Source: Psychrobacter urativorans (GTDB taxonomy: Bacteria; Pseudomonadota; Gammaproteobacteria; Pseudomonadales; Moraxellaceae). From it: a DNA stretch of 45,526 bases. The stretch is taken from assembly GCF_904846675.1 (NCBI RefSeq), contig NZ_CAJHBT010000024.1, forward strand, positions 1 through 45,526, given 5' to 3'. Positions 9,342 through 17,362 of the stretch are shown here, in pieces. The translations under genes were made by a program, and so were the position numbers. A model generated the notes under the pieces. That model searched no databases. It was not told the origin of the DNA and saw nothing but the letters and a program-made list of their open reading frames with translations. How positions within the stretch are numbered: the first letter of the stretch is position 1; every line of letters starts with the position of its first letter.

Positions 9342-10340
9342 TCAGCCCTCTAATGACAGCATATTCATAATGAGTTTAATCAAGGTTTCTTTTTGATTGG
9401 GGTCAGACTCTGCGACCAATAAAGTTAAGGCAGCCAGTCCGGTGTTATTAATCACCATATCGCCCTCGCTATTGAGCAAGCGATTATTACGATGCAAGAA
9501 ATCTACAAACAAGAACGCGCCACTGCGCTTATTGCCATCGGTAAAGACATGGTTTTTGACCATAAAATACAATAAATGCGCCGCTTTGCTCTCAATGGTG
9601 GGATAAGCAGGCTCACCAAATACGGTTTGCTCAAGATTAGCAAGCACACTGTCCAAGCCGTCTCCGCGCGGTTTGGCAAATAATTCTGTCGCCTCGCCGC
9701 GTTCCATAAGCTGGGCTTTAAGATGGTTCAGGGCTGCCATGGCGTTAGCGGTGCTTGGCAATACCCCGCCAAATTGCCCCGCTGGGTCGTCAAGCAACCC
9801 CTCATCATAGCGTTGCAGCCATAAAAAGGTTTGGGTATAACGGCTGATAATCTCAATCAAGCCGCGCCCCTCAGTGGTATTAAGCTCAGGGCTTTGGGAT
9901 GTCTTTTTAATCAATTTTAAGGCTTGTTTTAGTTCGGCCGCATTTTTATCAAAGCGCTGCTCGTTTACCGTGTAGCCTTGCACCAAATACTCACGCAAAC
10001 GCTGGGTTGCCCAAATACGAAACTGGGTGCCTTTTTTGGAATTCACCCGATAACCCACCGAGATAATGGCATCCAGATTGTAAAAACGGATGTTACGACG
10101 CACTTGGCGCTGTCCTTCTTGGCGAACTACCGAGGATTCCTCGGTAGTTGCTGCTTGGTCTAATTCGCCCTCTTTGTAGATATTTTTCAGGTGCAAGCCA
10201 ATGGTGTCAGAATCTTTATCAAACAAGGTCGCCATTTGCGCTTGGGATAACCACAGCGTATCCTGCTCCAGCCGAATCTCAATCTGGGTTTGCCCATCAT
10301 CGGTGACATATATCTCAAATTTATTGTCAGTAACGGTCAT
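9342..10340 (-). CDS. RhuM-type protein with C-terminal Fic/Doc domain
   Basis: A 332-residue protein with two parts. Residues 1-140 match the virulence-RhuM family (IRLEQDTLWLSQAQMATLFD, and RFYNLDAIISVGYRVNSKKG with RIWATQRLREYLVQGY), a probable DNA-binding or KilA-N/Bro-like module. Residues about 145-332 form a Fic/Doc fold with active-site loop HVFTDGNKRSG (His264 to Gly274). Canonical AMP-transferring Fic proteins have GNGR followed by a second arginine. The Lys after Asn and the lack of that arginine resemble Doc, which phosphorylates EF-Tu. The ATG directly follows the hsdS TAG stop, and hsdR starts 18 bp later, so it is co-translated with the restriction system. Its role is unproved: it may be a toxin, a damage-triggered effector or a modulator of restriction. 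No separate antitoxin gene is visible. Confidence 0.88.
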   Translation of the reverse strand: MTVTDNKFEIYVTDDGQTQIEIRLEQDTLWLSQAQMATLFDKDSDTIGLHLKNIYKEGELDQAATTEESSVVRQEGQRQVRRNIRFYNLDAIISVGYRVNSKKGTQFRIWATQRLREYLVQGYTVNEQRFDKNAAELKQALKLIKKTSQSPELNTTEGRGLIEIISRYTQTFLWLQRYDEGLLDDPAGQFGGVLPSTANAMAALNHLKAQLMERGEATELFAKPRGDGLDSVLANLEQTVFGEPAYPTIESKAAHLLYFMVKNHVFTDGNKRSGAFLFVDFLHRNNRLLNSEGDMVINNTGLAALTLLVAESDPNQKETLIKLIMNMLSLEG

Positions 10341-11756
10341 CTATGCGTCCTCTACCAATGCGGCAGCGTCTGGAATACGTAGCTCACCTGATAAGAGTTT
10401 GGGTAGGAGAGTGTCGCGCAGTTTGGTTAGTGCAGAGGTGTTATCTTGTAGGTCTGAAATTTTCATAAAAACACTCTCTGTCTTTTCAAACCAACTATCA
10501 AAAACATTATTACTCGGCTCCGCTAAGATTAAACCTCCTAACTCTGTAAGGCTAAAATTAGCTTGCACAGCCTGTACAATTTTTGAGTGTACGATGTTCT
10601 GTGTTTCTTTAGATTTCAGTAATTGAAGTAAAAAATTAGATTTTTTAGAATCTTTTAGTCTGATAAATGCAATAGCTTGATTAACATTAGAATTATCTAG
10701 TTTTTTTGGGACAATTGAAGTTCGACCAATCGTTCCAGCAATAGAAAATAAAACGTCACCTTCTTTTATAATAGACCTTTTAAGCGAACCTTCATGAATA
10801 CTTTTTGGGATATTCTCTAGTTTTTCTGCTTTAATAAATCCATTATTATCAATATTCATGACTTTCAGAAATGGGATACTTGCTTCGTCTTCAGCTTTAG
10901 ATAAATCAGCTTTGCTAGGGGTAGTTCCTTTAGTTAATTTTTCTGATAAATCCAATACTTTTATTATCTTCCAACCCTTCGGAATCCAATCCATTTCTTC
11001 CGTAAATTCAAACGCATCAGGAAATAATGCCCGAATGGCTTGTTTATCATTATCGCTGTGCTGCATCGCTTGCCGTTGTTCGGCACGCTCTAATAGCTCG
11101 TCAGGTATGGGATTGCCTGCCGCCAAAGCATTGTCAATCACCGGGTCAAAGTCTACAAACCAACTTTTAAACAACGCTTGCGCCATCGCCTCAAGTGTTT
11201 CGTTCATTTGGCGGTTAAGCTCGATTTTGTCATCTAGCGAGCCAAGAATATGGGCAATGGTTTTTTGTTCTTGGAGTGGCGGTAGATTAAAAGTGTATTT
11301 AAATATATCTTTAAGTGTAATGCTCGCTTGATTTGCGCTTCCTTGAGCTGTCGAAACGATATAGCTTTGAAAACCTTTATTCTTTAAAAGAAAGAATAAA
11401 AACCTTTGATCCATCTCATTTACTGCTCTTAATCTAACTGCATTTTGATTTAATAAAGCACCATCAGCATTTTTTGGAACATTAATGGTTTTACCAACAA
11501 TAGATGCCGGATTTTTTGGCCATGAACCTACTGTCGCTATCACTACATCTAATACATTCAAGCGGACTGACTGAAACTCACCTGCTCTTGATTTATCGAT
11601 CTTATTACAGGATGTAATATCAATAGATCTATCCGTAAAGTCACTTACTCTAACTATTAGTTCGCCTTCATCTTGATAGTCTTTGGACTTAAAAATAAAT
11701 CCTTTCTGATGATCAACAAAATCACCAAGAGATGCTTCTACCCAATCACTCGCCAT
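10341..11756 (-). CDS. hsdS: Type I restriction-modification specificity subunit S
   Basis: A protein of about 471 residues that recognises the bipartite target and bridges two HsdM subunits. Two target recognition domains are separated by the conserved coiled-coil spacer, which begins at LPPLQEQKTIAHILGSLDDK and runs through ETLEAMAQALFKSWFVDFDP. The second conserved segment closes the protein (LTKLRDTLLPKLLSGELRIP). The frame stays open to 11843, but the ATG at 11756 opens with ASDWVEASLGD, the normal HsdS N-terminus, and overlaps the hsdM stop by 11 bases, which suggests translational coupling. Both recognition domains (about 10450-10980 and 11290-11720) are visibly more AT-rich than the rest, as expected for exchangeable segments. 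The target sequence cannot be predicted by eye. Confidence 0.93.
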   Translation of the reverse strand: MASDWVEASLGDFVDHQKGFIFKSKDYQDEGELIVRVSDFTDRSIDITSCNKIDKSRAGEFQSVRLNVLDVVIATVGSWPKNPASIVGKTINVPKNADGALLNQNAVRLRAVNEMDQRFLFFLLKNKGFQSYIVSTAQGSANQASITLKDIFKYTFNLPPLQEQKTIAHILGSLDDKIELNRQMNETLEAMAQALFKSWFVDFDPVIDNALAAGNPIPDELLERAEQRQAMQHSDNDKQAIRALFPDAFEFTEEMDWIPKGWKIIKVLDLSEKLTKGTTPSKADLSKAEDEASIPFLKVMNIDNNGFIKAEKLENIPKSIHEGSLKRSIIKEGDVLFSIAGTIGRTSIVPKKLDNSNVNQAIAFIRLKDSKKSNFLLQLLKSKETQNIVHSKIVQAVQANFSLTELGGLILAEPSNNVFDSWFEKTESVFMKISDLQDNTSALTKLRDTLLPKLLSGELRIPDAAALVEDA

Positions 11757-13335
11757 AACCCAATACCTCCAAGTTTTTACGAATGACCGCATCAAGCTGT
11801 TCTGACGCTTGCATTTGACTGTATAGCGTTTGGCTAAGCTCACTCATTTTGGTTTCAAACGGGATTCCGTCATCCTCAATTGGCGCAGCGCCCACATAAC
11901 GTCCAGGGGTCAGCACGTAGTCGTTGGCTTTGATATCGGTGAGCGTGGCAGATTTACAGTAGCCTGCTTCGTCCGCGTAGGCTTCATAACCGCCTGCTTC
12001 TGCCTCGCCACGCCATGCGTGATAGGTCTTGGCAATCGCAGCAATATCATCGCCAGACAGCTCTTTATGGGTGCGGCTAATCATGCTGCCGATGTTACGC
12101 GCATCAATAAATAGCGTTTCACCCGTGCGGTTACGCAGTCCACGCTGTTGGCTGTGGGCAGAGGTGGCTTGTTTGTCACGGCTGATAAACCATAGGCACA
12201 CCGGAATTTGGGTGGTATAAAACAGTTGCCCCGGTAGCGCAATCATACAATCTACCAAGTCATTTTCGATGATTTGTTGGCGAATTTCGCCCTCACCACT
12301 GGTGGTGGTCGACATGGAACCGTTTGCGAGTACGAAACCAGCAGTCCCGTGTTCCGACAGCTTGGATATCATGTGTAATATCCATGCATAGTTGGCATTG
12401 CCGGTAGGCGGCGTGGTGTAGCCTGCCCAGCGTGGGTCATCAACCAGCTCATCAGCCGCGCGCCAATCTTTTTGGTTAAATGGGGGATTGGCCATGATAA
12501 AGTCAGCTTTCAGATTTTCATGCTGGTCTTTTAAAAAGGTATTGGCGGCCACGTCGCCCAAATTACTAGAAATACCGCGAATGGCTAAGTTCATTTTGGC
12601 CAGTTTATAAGTGGTGCTGGTGTATTCTTGCCCATAGATAGACACGTCTTTGGTATTGCCGTGATGACTTTCGATAAACTTGATGGACTGCACAAACATA
12701 CCGCCCGAGCCGCAGCACGGGTCATAAATCTTGCCTTGGTAGGGCTCAATCATCTCTGCAATCAAATTCACCACTGACTTGGGCGTGTAGAACTCGCCGC
12801 CGCCTTTGCCTTCACTGGCGGCAAACTTGCCTAAGAAGTACTCATAGACGCGCCCTACGGTGTCTTCCTCTGGGTTACCAATGGTATCAATGTTATTGAC
12901 CACATCAATCAACGCTGACAGCTTACTGGCGTCTAAGCCCAAACGAGAGAAGTAGTTGTCCGGCAATGCGCCTTTAAGGGCTTTATTAGTCTTTTCAATG
13001 GTACTAAGCGCGGTATCAATCTTTAGAGCAATGTCTTCTTGCTTGGCGTTTTGCTGAATAAAGTCCCAACGGCTGTTTTCTGGCAAATAAAACACGTTAT
13101 CTTTGGTATAAGCCGCCACCATATCGATATGCTTCTCGAAGCCGGTATCAATGAGTTTTTGGCGTTGTGCCTCAAAGGTATCGCTGATGAACTTGAGGAA
13201 AATCAGGCTCAATACGATATGTTTGTATTCGGAGGATTCCACACTACCACGCAGCTTATTGGCGGTATCCCAAAGGGCTTCTTCAAAGCGACCCTCTTTA
13301 GCTTGGTCATTTTTATTAACTGCGGGTTTTGCCAT
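11746..13335 (-). CDS. hsdM: Type I restriction-modification DNA methyltransferase subunit M
   Basis: A 529-residue N6-adenine methyltransferase. An N-terminal HsdM helical domain (FEEALWDTANKLRG and HIVLSLIFLKFISDTFE) is followed by the methylase core. SAM-binding motif I is DPCCGSGGMF (starting at Asp205), and the catalytic NPPF motif starts at Asn283. The segment GEFYTPKSVVNLIAEMI is also typical. It methylates adenines in the HsdS-specified target and protects the host. The frame is open to 13389, but the ATG at 13335 (MAKPAVNKND) has a GAGAA site and lacks the odd leader, so I prefer it. It is the first gene of the operon. A long inverted repeat lies just upstream (13388-13440). Confidence 0.94.
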   Translation of the reverse strand: MAKPAVNKNDQAKEGRFEEALWDTANKLRGSVESSEYKHIVLSLIFLKFISDTFEAQRQKLIDTGFEKHIDMVAAYTKDNVFYLPENSRWDFIQQNAKQEDIALKIDTALSTIEKTNKALKGALPDNYFSRLGLDASKLSALIDVVNNIDTIGNPEEDTVGRVYEYFLGKFAASEGKGGGEFYTPKSVVNLIAEMIEPYQGKIYDPCCGSGGMFVQSIKFIESHHGNTKDVSIYGQEYTSTTYKLAKMNLAIRGISSNLGDVAANTFLKDQHENLKADFIMANPPFNQKDWRAADELVDDPRWAGYTTPPTGNANYAWILHMISKLSEHGTAGFVLANGSMSTTTSGEGEIRQQIIENDLVDCMIALPGQLFYTTQIPVCLWFISRDKQATSAHSQQRGLRNRTGETLFIDARNIGSMISRTHKELSGDDIAAIAKTYHAWRGEAEAGGYEAYADEAGYCKSATLTDIKANDYVLTPGRYVGAAPIEDDGIPFETKMSELSQTLYSQMQASEQLDAVIRKNLEVLGYGE

Positions 13336-13387
13336 AATTTTTATTCTCAATAGTTTGATCGGTAACAGGGCGCAATCGTTAAGTGAC

Positions 13388-13440
13388 AAACGTCTTAAAG
13401 CGTCCGTGGCTTAATAACCAACAGACCCTTTAAGACGTTT
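13388..13440. repeat. Long inverted repeat upstream of hsdM
   Basis: Perfect 13-base arms AAACGTCTTAAAG (13388-13400) and CTTTAAGACGTTT (13428-13440). The inner 27 bases continue as an imperfect stem (GTC/GAC, GT/AC, G/C, TT/AA with mismatches) closing on a 3-nt loop. The whole 53-nt element can fold as one hairpin or cruciform. Neither side has a U-tract, so it is a poor terminator. It begins about 53 bases before the hsdM ATG and may be an operator, a leader structure or a mobile-element relic. Confidence 0.7.
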
Positions 13441-13755
13441 ATAAATAGAATTTATCGGAATAATTAACTTCAACTTCAACCTCAATCTTTCATAATCTAA
13501 GTCTAAGAGGGTATTGAGCCGTTGCCGCATTAAATTTATTAGACGTTATCTTATTATAAGATATATTGGATGCAGAATGGACACAGAGACCGATACTTTT
13601 CAATTTAGTATTTTTAATCGCAAACAAGCGCCCTATTTATAGCAGGTAGCCGACTTTTAACAGGGAGTCGGCTTTTAAGTCTTTCATTATCAGTAATAGG
13701 ATCGCATAAATAACCGGAATTCAAGACAAGCAAAAAAGTAGTCTCTAACACCAGC
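13441..13755. other. Intergenic region upstream of hsdM
   Basis: About 315 bases between the PACE gene and the hsdM leader hairpin. It contains the short palindrome ATCTTATTATAAGAT near 13548-13562 and a terminator-like hairpin at 13648-13676. The promoter of the restriction operon should be here. No open frame is supported. Confidence 0.45.
13648..13676 (+). terminator. Terminator-like hairpin
   Basis: Arms AGCCGACT (13648-13655) and AGTCGGCT (13666-13673) form an 8-bp stem with a 10-nt loop, followed by TTT on the plus strand. No plus-strand gene ends here, so it may serve the minus-strand PACE transcript, or be a relic. Confidence 0.45.
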
Positions 13756-14166
13756 TTACGGAACAGGATAAACCTTGTCATAGATTATATTATAGACAAA
13801 AGCATACACCAGATAAAAGGTCGCCATAGCGATATCCATCATGAAGGCTTCCCACATAGTAATGCCCAGATACCAAGCAATCATCGGCAGGAACAATAAC
13901 AGCAGACCGCCCTCGAACAAAAAGGCGTGAAACACTCGTATCAAGACGGTCTTGTGCACGTCCCCTCGCAGTTTCAGCATCGCGTGGTCGAACAATAGGT
14001 TATAAAAATAATTCCATACCGTGGCGATGATGGAGCCAACGACAGCCATGCCTCCCATCAGTTGCAGGTCAAAGCCGAATACCCAGCTTGCTAATGGAGC
14101 GAATATAAGCAGGCCTATTATCTCAAAGCCCAAAGTATGGCGAATACGATCTTTAGTGGTACGCAT
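13756..14166 (-). CDS. PACE family efflux transporter (AceI-like)
   Basis: A 136-residue inner-membrane protein built from two tandem bacterial-transmembrane-pair domains (four helices). The first pair starts at RTTKDRIRHTLGFEIIGL and carries the conserved Glu of helix 1. The repeated pattern recurs at RVFHAFLFEGGLLLLFLPM. The helix-end motifs WNYFYNLLFD and VYAFVYNIIYDKVYP are characteristic of the family. PACE proteins export chlorhexidine and related biocides or short diamines by proton exchange. The start at 14166 is chosen because a CAGGAAG site sits 6 bases upstream, while the longer frame to 14190 has none. Substrate is not determinable here. It stands alone on the minus strand. Confidence 0.9.
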   Translation of the reverse strand: MRTTKDRIRHTLGFEIIGLLIFAPLASWVFGFDLQLMGGMAVVGSIIATVWNYFYNLLFDHAMLKLRGDVHKTVLIRVFHAFLFEGGLLLLFLPMIAWYLGITMWEAFMMDIAMATFYLVYAFVYNIIYDKVYPVP

Positions 14167-14428
14167 GAAACTTCCTGATGAATATGTCATATGAGAGAGT
14201 ACGCTTGTGACGCTCTCATGTCAGAGTGGGAATGTATAGGATGTAGATAAGGACAACATTAGTAGTGAACGAGGGTATTATATAGCCATCTCAGTAGCTA
14301 TTAAAATTTTATGAATAGTATTCAGAATAAGGTCCTGTAATCATCGGCTGGCTCTCTTGACACCGGCATCATTACTCAACCCACTACTAAAATAACTTTC
14401 AATTAATAGATAGATTTAAATAGGCGAA
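14167..14428. other. Intergenic region, no feature
   Basis: About 260 bases between cobC and the PACE gene. No terminator, open frame or strong promoter is recognised. Confidence 0.35.
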
Positions 14429-15001
14429 TCAAAGCCCTGATAGCTCCAGAATACTAACTTCTCCATAAGCGACCGAGCGCGGCCAGTCGGCAGCCACTTG
14501 CGGTACTTTTTGCCCCGCGTCAATCATCTTAGCCGCATTAATCCAGCCAGCATGACCCACTGTTAATATTGGCACAGCTATAGTATTGGTAACTTGCTCA
14601 GCAATATGTGCACTTAACCAGTCTTCAACTCGGATAAAAAACTGCTGCAAACTCTCGCCATTATCAGGAGCGAAGTGGGCAAAATCATTGCACCACTCAT
14701 CAATTTCTTGCTTGGCAATCTGCTCCCAAGGGCGACCTTCCCAATCGCCAAAATCAATCTCGATAAGCTCAGGGGCAACGTGACATTGAAAGCCTTGCAG
14801 TGCCAGTAATTGCCCGACTTTTAATGAGCGCTGTAAGGGGCTGACCCAAATCACTTTTGGCAGCTGATGCAGGCGGGCAAAACGCTGAATTTGATTGGCA
14901 AGGCGTTTAAGCTTACGACTATCGACAGCCATATCGGTCTGTCCAAAACAGATACCAACGGCGGCAAGCGGTTTAGGATGACGCCAAATATATAAAGCCA
15001 T
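14429..15001 (-). CDS. cobC: Histidine phosphatase family protein, probable alpha-ribazole phosphatase
   Basis: A 190-residue member of the phosphoglycerate-mutase-like histidine phosphatases. The catalytic histidine lies at the N-terminus in YIWRHPKP (RHP in place of the common RHG). CFGQTDMAVD, SPLQRSLKVGQLLA, EIDFGDWEGRPWEQI and the second histidine in VGHAGWI follow the CobC pattern. CobC removes phosphate from alpha-ribazole phosphate (or the adenosylcobalamin 5'-phosphate) in nucleotide-loop assembly. The frame is open upstream to 15130 inside cobS, but the ATG at 15001 gives the expected N-terminus. It lies 49 bp after cobS in the cobT-cobS-cobC order, which supports the assignment over other histidine phosphatases. 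Confidence 0.85.
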   Translation of the reverse strand: MALYIWRHPKPLAAVGICFGQTDMAVDSRKLKRLANQIQRFARLHQLPKVIWVSPLQRSLKVGQLLALQGFQCHVAPELIEIDFGDWEGRPWEQIAKQEIDEWCNDFAHFAPDNGESLQQFFIRVEDWLSAHIAEQVTNTIAVPILTVGHAGWINAAKMIDAGQKVPQVAADWPRSVAYGEVSILELSGL

Positions 15002-15050
15002 AAATGATAATGTTCCTAATTTTAGATATAAGCAACTTAGAGAAAGCAAC

Positions 15051-15905
15051 TTAAATAAAAGGCAACGATGCCGCAAGCCCCGCATAAATAGCGACTTCAC
15101 TAAGCTGCTGGGTCGCACCAAGTCCATCACCGGTATAGCCCTGTAAGCGCCGACGTAATAAACGGCGCATATAATCAGTGGCCACTAAAGCCAGCACCAA
15201 GGCTAGCAGCCAGTGCCCTATACCAATCTGACGTATGGTATCAGGAAACAGAATCATCGCTAAACCCATGCCTACTAATAGCCAAACACTACTAATTAGT
15301 CCTTGTAATGGTGTCATCTGCTGCGCCATAGGTTTGGCCTTAGCATGCTCTACCTCACCGCCATACGGTAGCATGGTAATAAGACTGATCGACAATAAGC
15401 GCGAGGCACAATGTCCAATGATTAGCGCAACCAAAGCGACCGATAATGGCATGGATGCGAGCAAAGTAATTTTGAGCAATAATGCCGATACTAGCCCCAA
15501 CGTACCATAAGTGCCTAAACGCGAGTCTTTCATGATAGTCAAAGTACGCTCACGGGTCAGACCGCCGCCCAAGCCATCGCAAGTATCCGCAAGACCATCT
15601 TCATGAAAGGCACCGGTCAGCTTGATACTAAAAGCCGTACTCATCACCGCCGCGACCAAAGGATTAAAGAGACTGCTAGCCAGCCAAAATACCAGCGCAC
15701 AAAGCAGCCCCACCAGTAAACCTACCGCCGGAAAATGACGACTGCTTTGGTGTAACCACTGCGGTTCATAATGCGTAAACTGAGGAACGGGGATACGGGT
15801 TAAAAACTGGGTAGCGACCAACAGCAATCGCCATTCATATTGGATTTTCTTAATAAATGAATGGCGTGGCTGTGATTGATCTGATTGCTTTGATGGATCT
15901 AACAT
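15051..15905 (-). CDS. cobS: Adenosylcobinamide-GDP ribazoletransferase (cobalamin synthase)
   Basis: A 284-residue polytopic inner-membrane enzyme that joins adenosylcobinamide-GDP and alpha-ribazole (or its phosphate) to give cobalamin. The N-terminal signature FLTRIPVPQF is present. The acidic motif GAFHEDGLADTCDGLGGG with its metal-binding aspartates is intact, as is RERTLTIMKDSRLGTYG. Near the C-terminus RRLQGYTGDGLGATQQLSEV is also typical. An N-terminal extension of about 25 residues makes it longer than E. coli CobS (247). The ATG overlaps the cobT stop (TGATG), so the two are translationally coupled. Confidence 0.95.
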   Translation of the reverse strand: MLDPSKQSDQSQPRHSFIKKIQYEWRLLLVATQFLTRIPVPQFTHYEPQWLHQSSRHFPAVGLLVGLLCALVFWLASSLFNPLVAAVMSTAFSIKLTGAFHEDGLADTCDGLGGGLTRERTLTIMKDSRLGTYGTLGLVSALLLKITLLASMPLSVALVALIIGHCASRLLSISLITMLPYGGEVEHAKAKPMAQQMTPLQGLISSVWLLVGMGLAMILFPDTIRQIGIGHWLLALVLALVATDYMRRLLRRRLQGYTGDGLGATQQLSEVAIYAGLAASLPFI

Positions 15906-16993
15906 CAGTTATTTTTCTCACTGTTGTTTTTCTCATTGCTATTTTTTTCACTAATACCAGCATCACTAAAGCTTGCCATCTCATTAATAATGGCACAAGC
16001 CGATTGTAATAATGGATACGCTAGTGCCGCCCCGCTACCTTCACCCAAACGCATTTGCATGTTCAATAGCGGCGTGGCATGTAACAGTTGTAATAAATAC
16101 TCATGACCAGGCTCAGCTGAATGATGGGCAAATATGGCATATTGACGCACTCCTGGCGCTAAATGCTCAGCGACCAGTAAAGCAATGCTGGCAATAAAGC
16201 CATCGATTAATAGAATACGTCGTTGGCTGGCCGCTTGAATCAAAGCCCCAATCATCGTGGCAATCTCTAGTCCGCCCAACGCTGCAAGCGCTGCAAATGG
16301 CGTGGTTGCCTCACTATGACGCTGCAATACTTGGGTCAAAATCTGTTCTTTTTGCTGTAATCCGGCATCATCCAAACCCGTACCACGACCAATACAATCT
16401 GCAATAGGTAAGTTTCCTAATCTAGCCAGCAACAGACTAGCCGCAGAAGTATTACCAATGCCCATTTCACCAACGATGAGTAAGTTACCCGTCAGCTCCT
16501 GAGCAACGGCCATGCCGTTTTTAAGAGCGCTAATGCACTCCTCATCAGTCATCGCTGCTTCTGTCAAGGCATCACGGCTGCCATAGCGGACTTTATAATC
16601 GAGCAATTGTGGATGATTTTTAAAAGAAGCGCTGTCAAAATCAGTAGCGACCCCAGCATCGACTACTTTTAGCTCAATATTATGCTGGCGCGCCAACACA
16701 TTAATGGCAGCACCGCCTTGTAAGAAATTAAGCACCATTTGCGCGGTAACGCTACTTGGAAACGCAGAGGTGCCGTGCTTAACCAGACCATGGTCAGCAG
16801 CAAACACCCTGATTTGTGGCTGTTCAATACGCGGCGTAGTCGTTCCTTGAATCAGACCGATTTGTAGTCCTAAAGTTTCTAAGCGCCCGAGTGATCCTAG
16901 TGGTTTGGTTTTTAAATCTATAATCTGCTGTAGCTGCTGACGTAAGTTGCTATTTTCTATGTTGGTTATAGCGGGCGCTGTAAATGTATTCAA
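15905..16993 (-). CDS. cobT: Nicotinate-nucleotide--dimethylbenzimidazole phosphoribosyltransferase
   Basis: About 362 residues. The enzyme transfers phosphoribose from nicotinate mononucleotide to 5,6-dimethylbenzimidazole, making alpha-ribazole phosphate, the lower ligand of B12. Family motifs include KPLGSLGRLE, FAADHGLVKHGTSAFPSSVT, NFLQGGAAINVLAR, GEMGIGNTSAASLLLA, GRGTGLDD, and LLIDGFIASIALLVAEHLAPGV. An ATG at 17035 would add 14 hydrophobic residues but lies inside a perfect hairpin arm. A TTG at 16993 has an AGGAA site 7 bases upstream and starts at NTFTAPAITN, so I prefer it. The C-terminal tail is Lys/Asn/Ser repeats (EKNNSEKNN) without family counterpart. It heads the cobT-cobS-cobC unit. 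Confidence 0.93.
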   Translation of the reverse strand: MNTFTAPAITNIENSNLRQQLQQIIDLKTKPLGSLGRLETLGLQIGLIQGTTTPRIEQPQIRVFAADHGLVKHGTSAFPSSVTAQMVLNFLQGGAAINVLARQHNIELKVVDAGVATDFDSASFKNHPQLLDYKVRYGSRDALTEAAMTDEECISALKNGMAVAQELTGNLLIVGEMGIGNTSAASLLLARLGNLPIADCIGRGTGLDDAGLQQKEQILTQVLQRHSEATTPFAALAALGGLEIATMIGALIQAASQRRILLIDGFIASIALLVAEHLAPGVRQYAIFAHHSAEPGHEYLLQLLHATPLLNMQMRLGEGSGAALAYPLLQSACAIINEMASFSDAGISEKNSNEKNNSEKNN

Positions 16994-17023
16994 TGAAGGG
17001 TTCCTGACGATAATGAATGTAAA

Positions 17024-17058
17024 ATAAAGCCACATACTATCAGATTATGTGGCTTTAT
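17024..17058 (-). terminator. Perfect hairpin upstream of cobT
   Basis: Arms ATAAAGCCACATA (17024-17036) and TATGTGGCTTTAT (17046-17058) form a 13-bp stem with a 9-nt loop. On the minus strand the stem is followed by TTTA and a T-rich stretch, so it resembles an intrinsic terminator placed in the cobT leader. It could act as an attenuator, or end a transcript coming from upstream. Confidence 0.6.
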
Positions 17059-17362
17059 CATTTATCAAGTTGTTGTTTGCATTTTTATGGTCATAGCAAG
17101 CTTATTCATACGCCAGTTCTATGCAATAAGCTTTTGAAAAATATGATAGCTTAATAATGGTCTAAAAGTTGTATGTGAAAAGGCTCTATGGAATAGCACT
17201 AACTACAGAATAAAGAGTCATTAAGCAGATACTTCTCCTAGCAAGCTGTATTTGCTATAAGATATGCACCTTAAAAAATCGTATCGGTATCGATGCGTCA
17301 CTTATAGACAGTTGCATTGATAATTACCTAAGATATAAACAGATATCAACCCTATAGGGAAC
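17059..17362. other. Divergent intergenic region between cobT and gntP
   Basis: About 300 bases. It contains the inverted repeat 17098-17133 and the presumed promoters for both directions. I looked on the minus strand for a B12-box-like conserved core and saw none, so a cobalamin riboswitch is not supported. Confidence 0.45.
17098..17133. repeat. Inverted repeat in cobT-gntP spacer
   Basis: AAGCTTATT (17098-17106) and AATAAGCTT (17125-17133) are perfect arms. CATA and TATG extend the stem with a one-base bulge around a 9-nt loop. It may be a terminator or an operator; neither is shown. Confidence 0.5.

Noticed and set aside
17059..17362. Cobalamin riboswitch upstream of cobT
   Set aside because: The conserved B12-box core was not seen on the minus strand; only simple hairpins are present.
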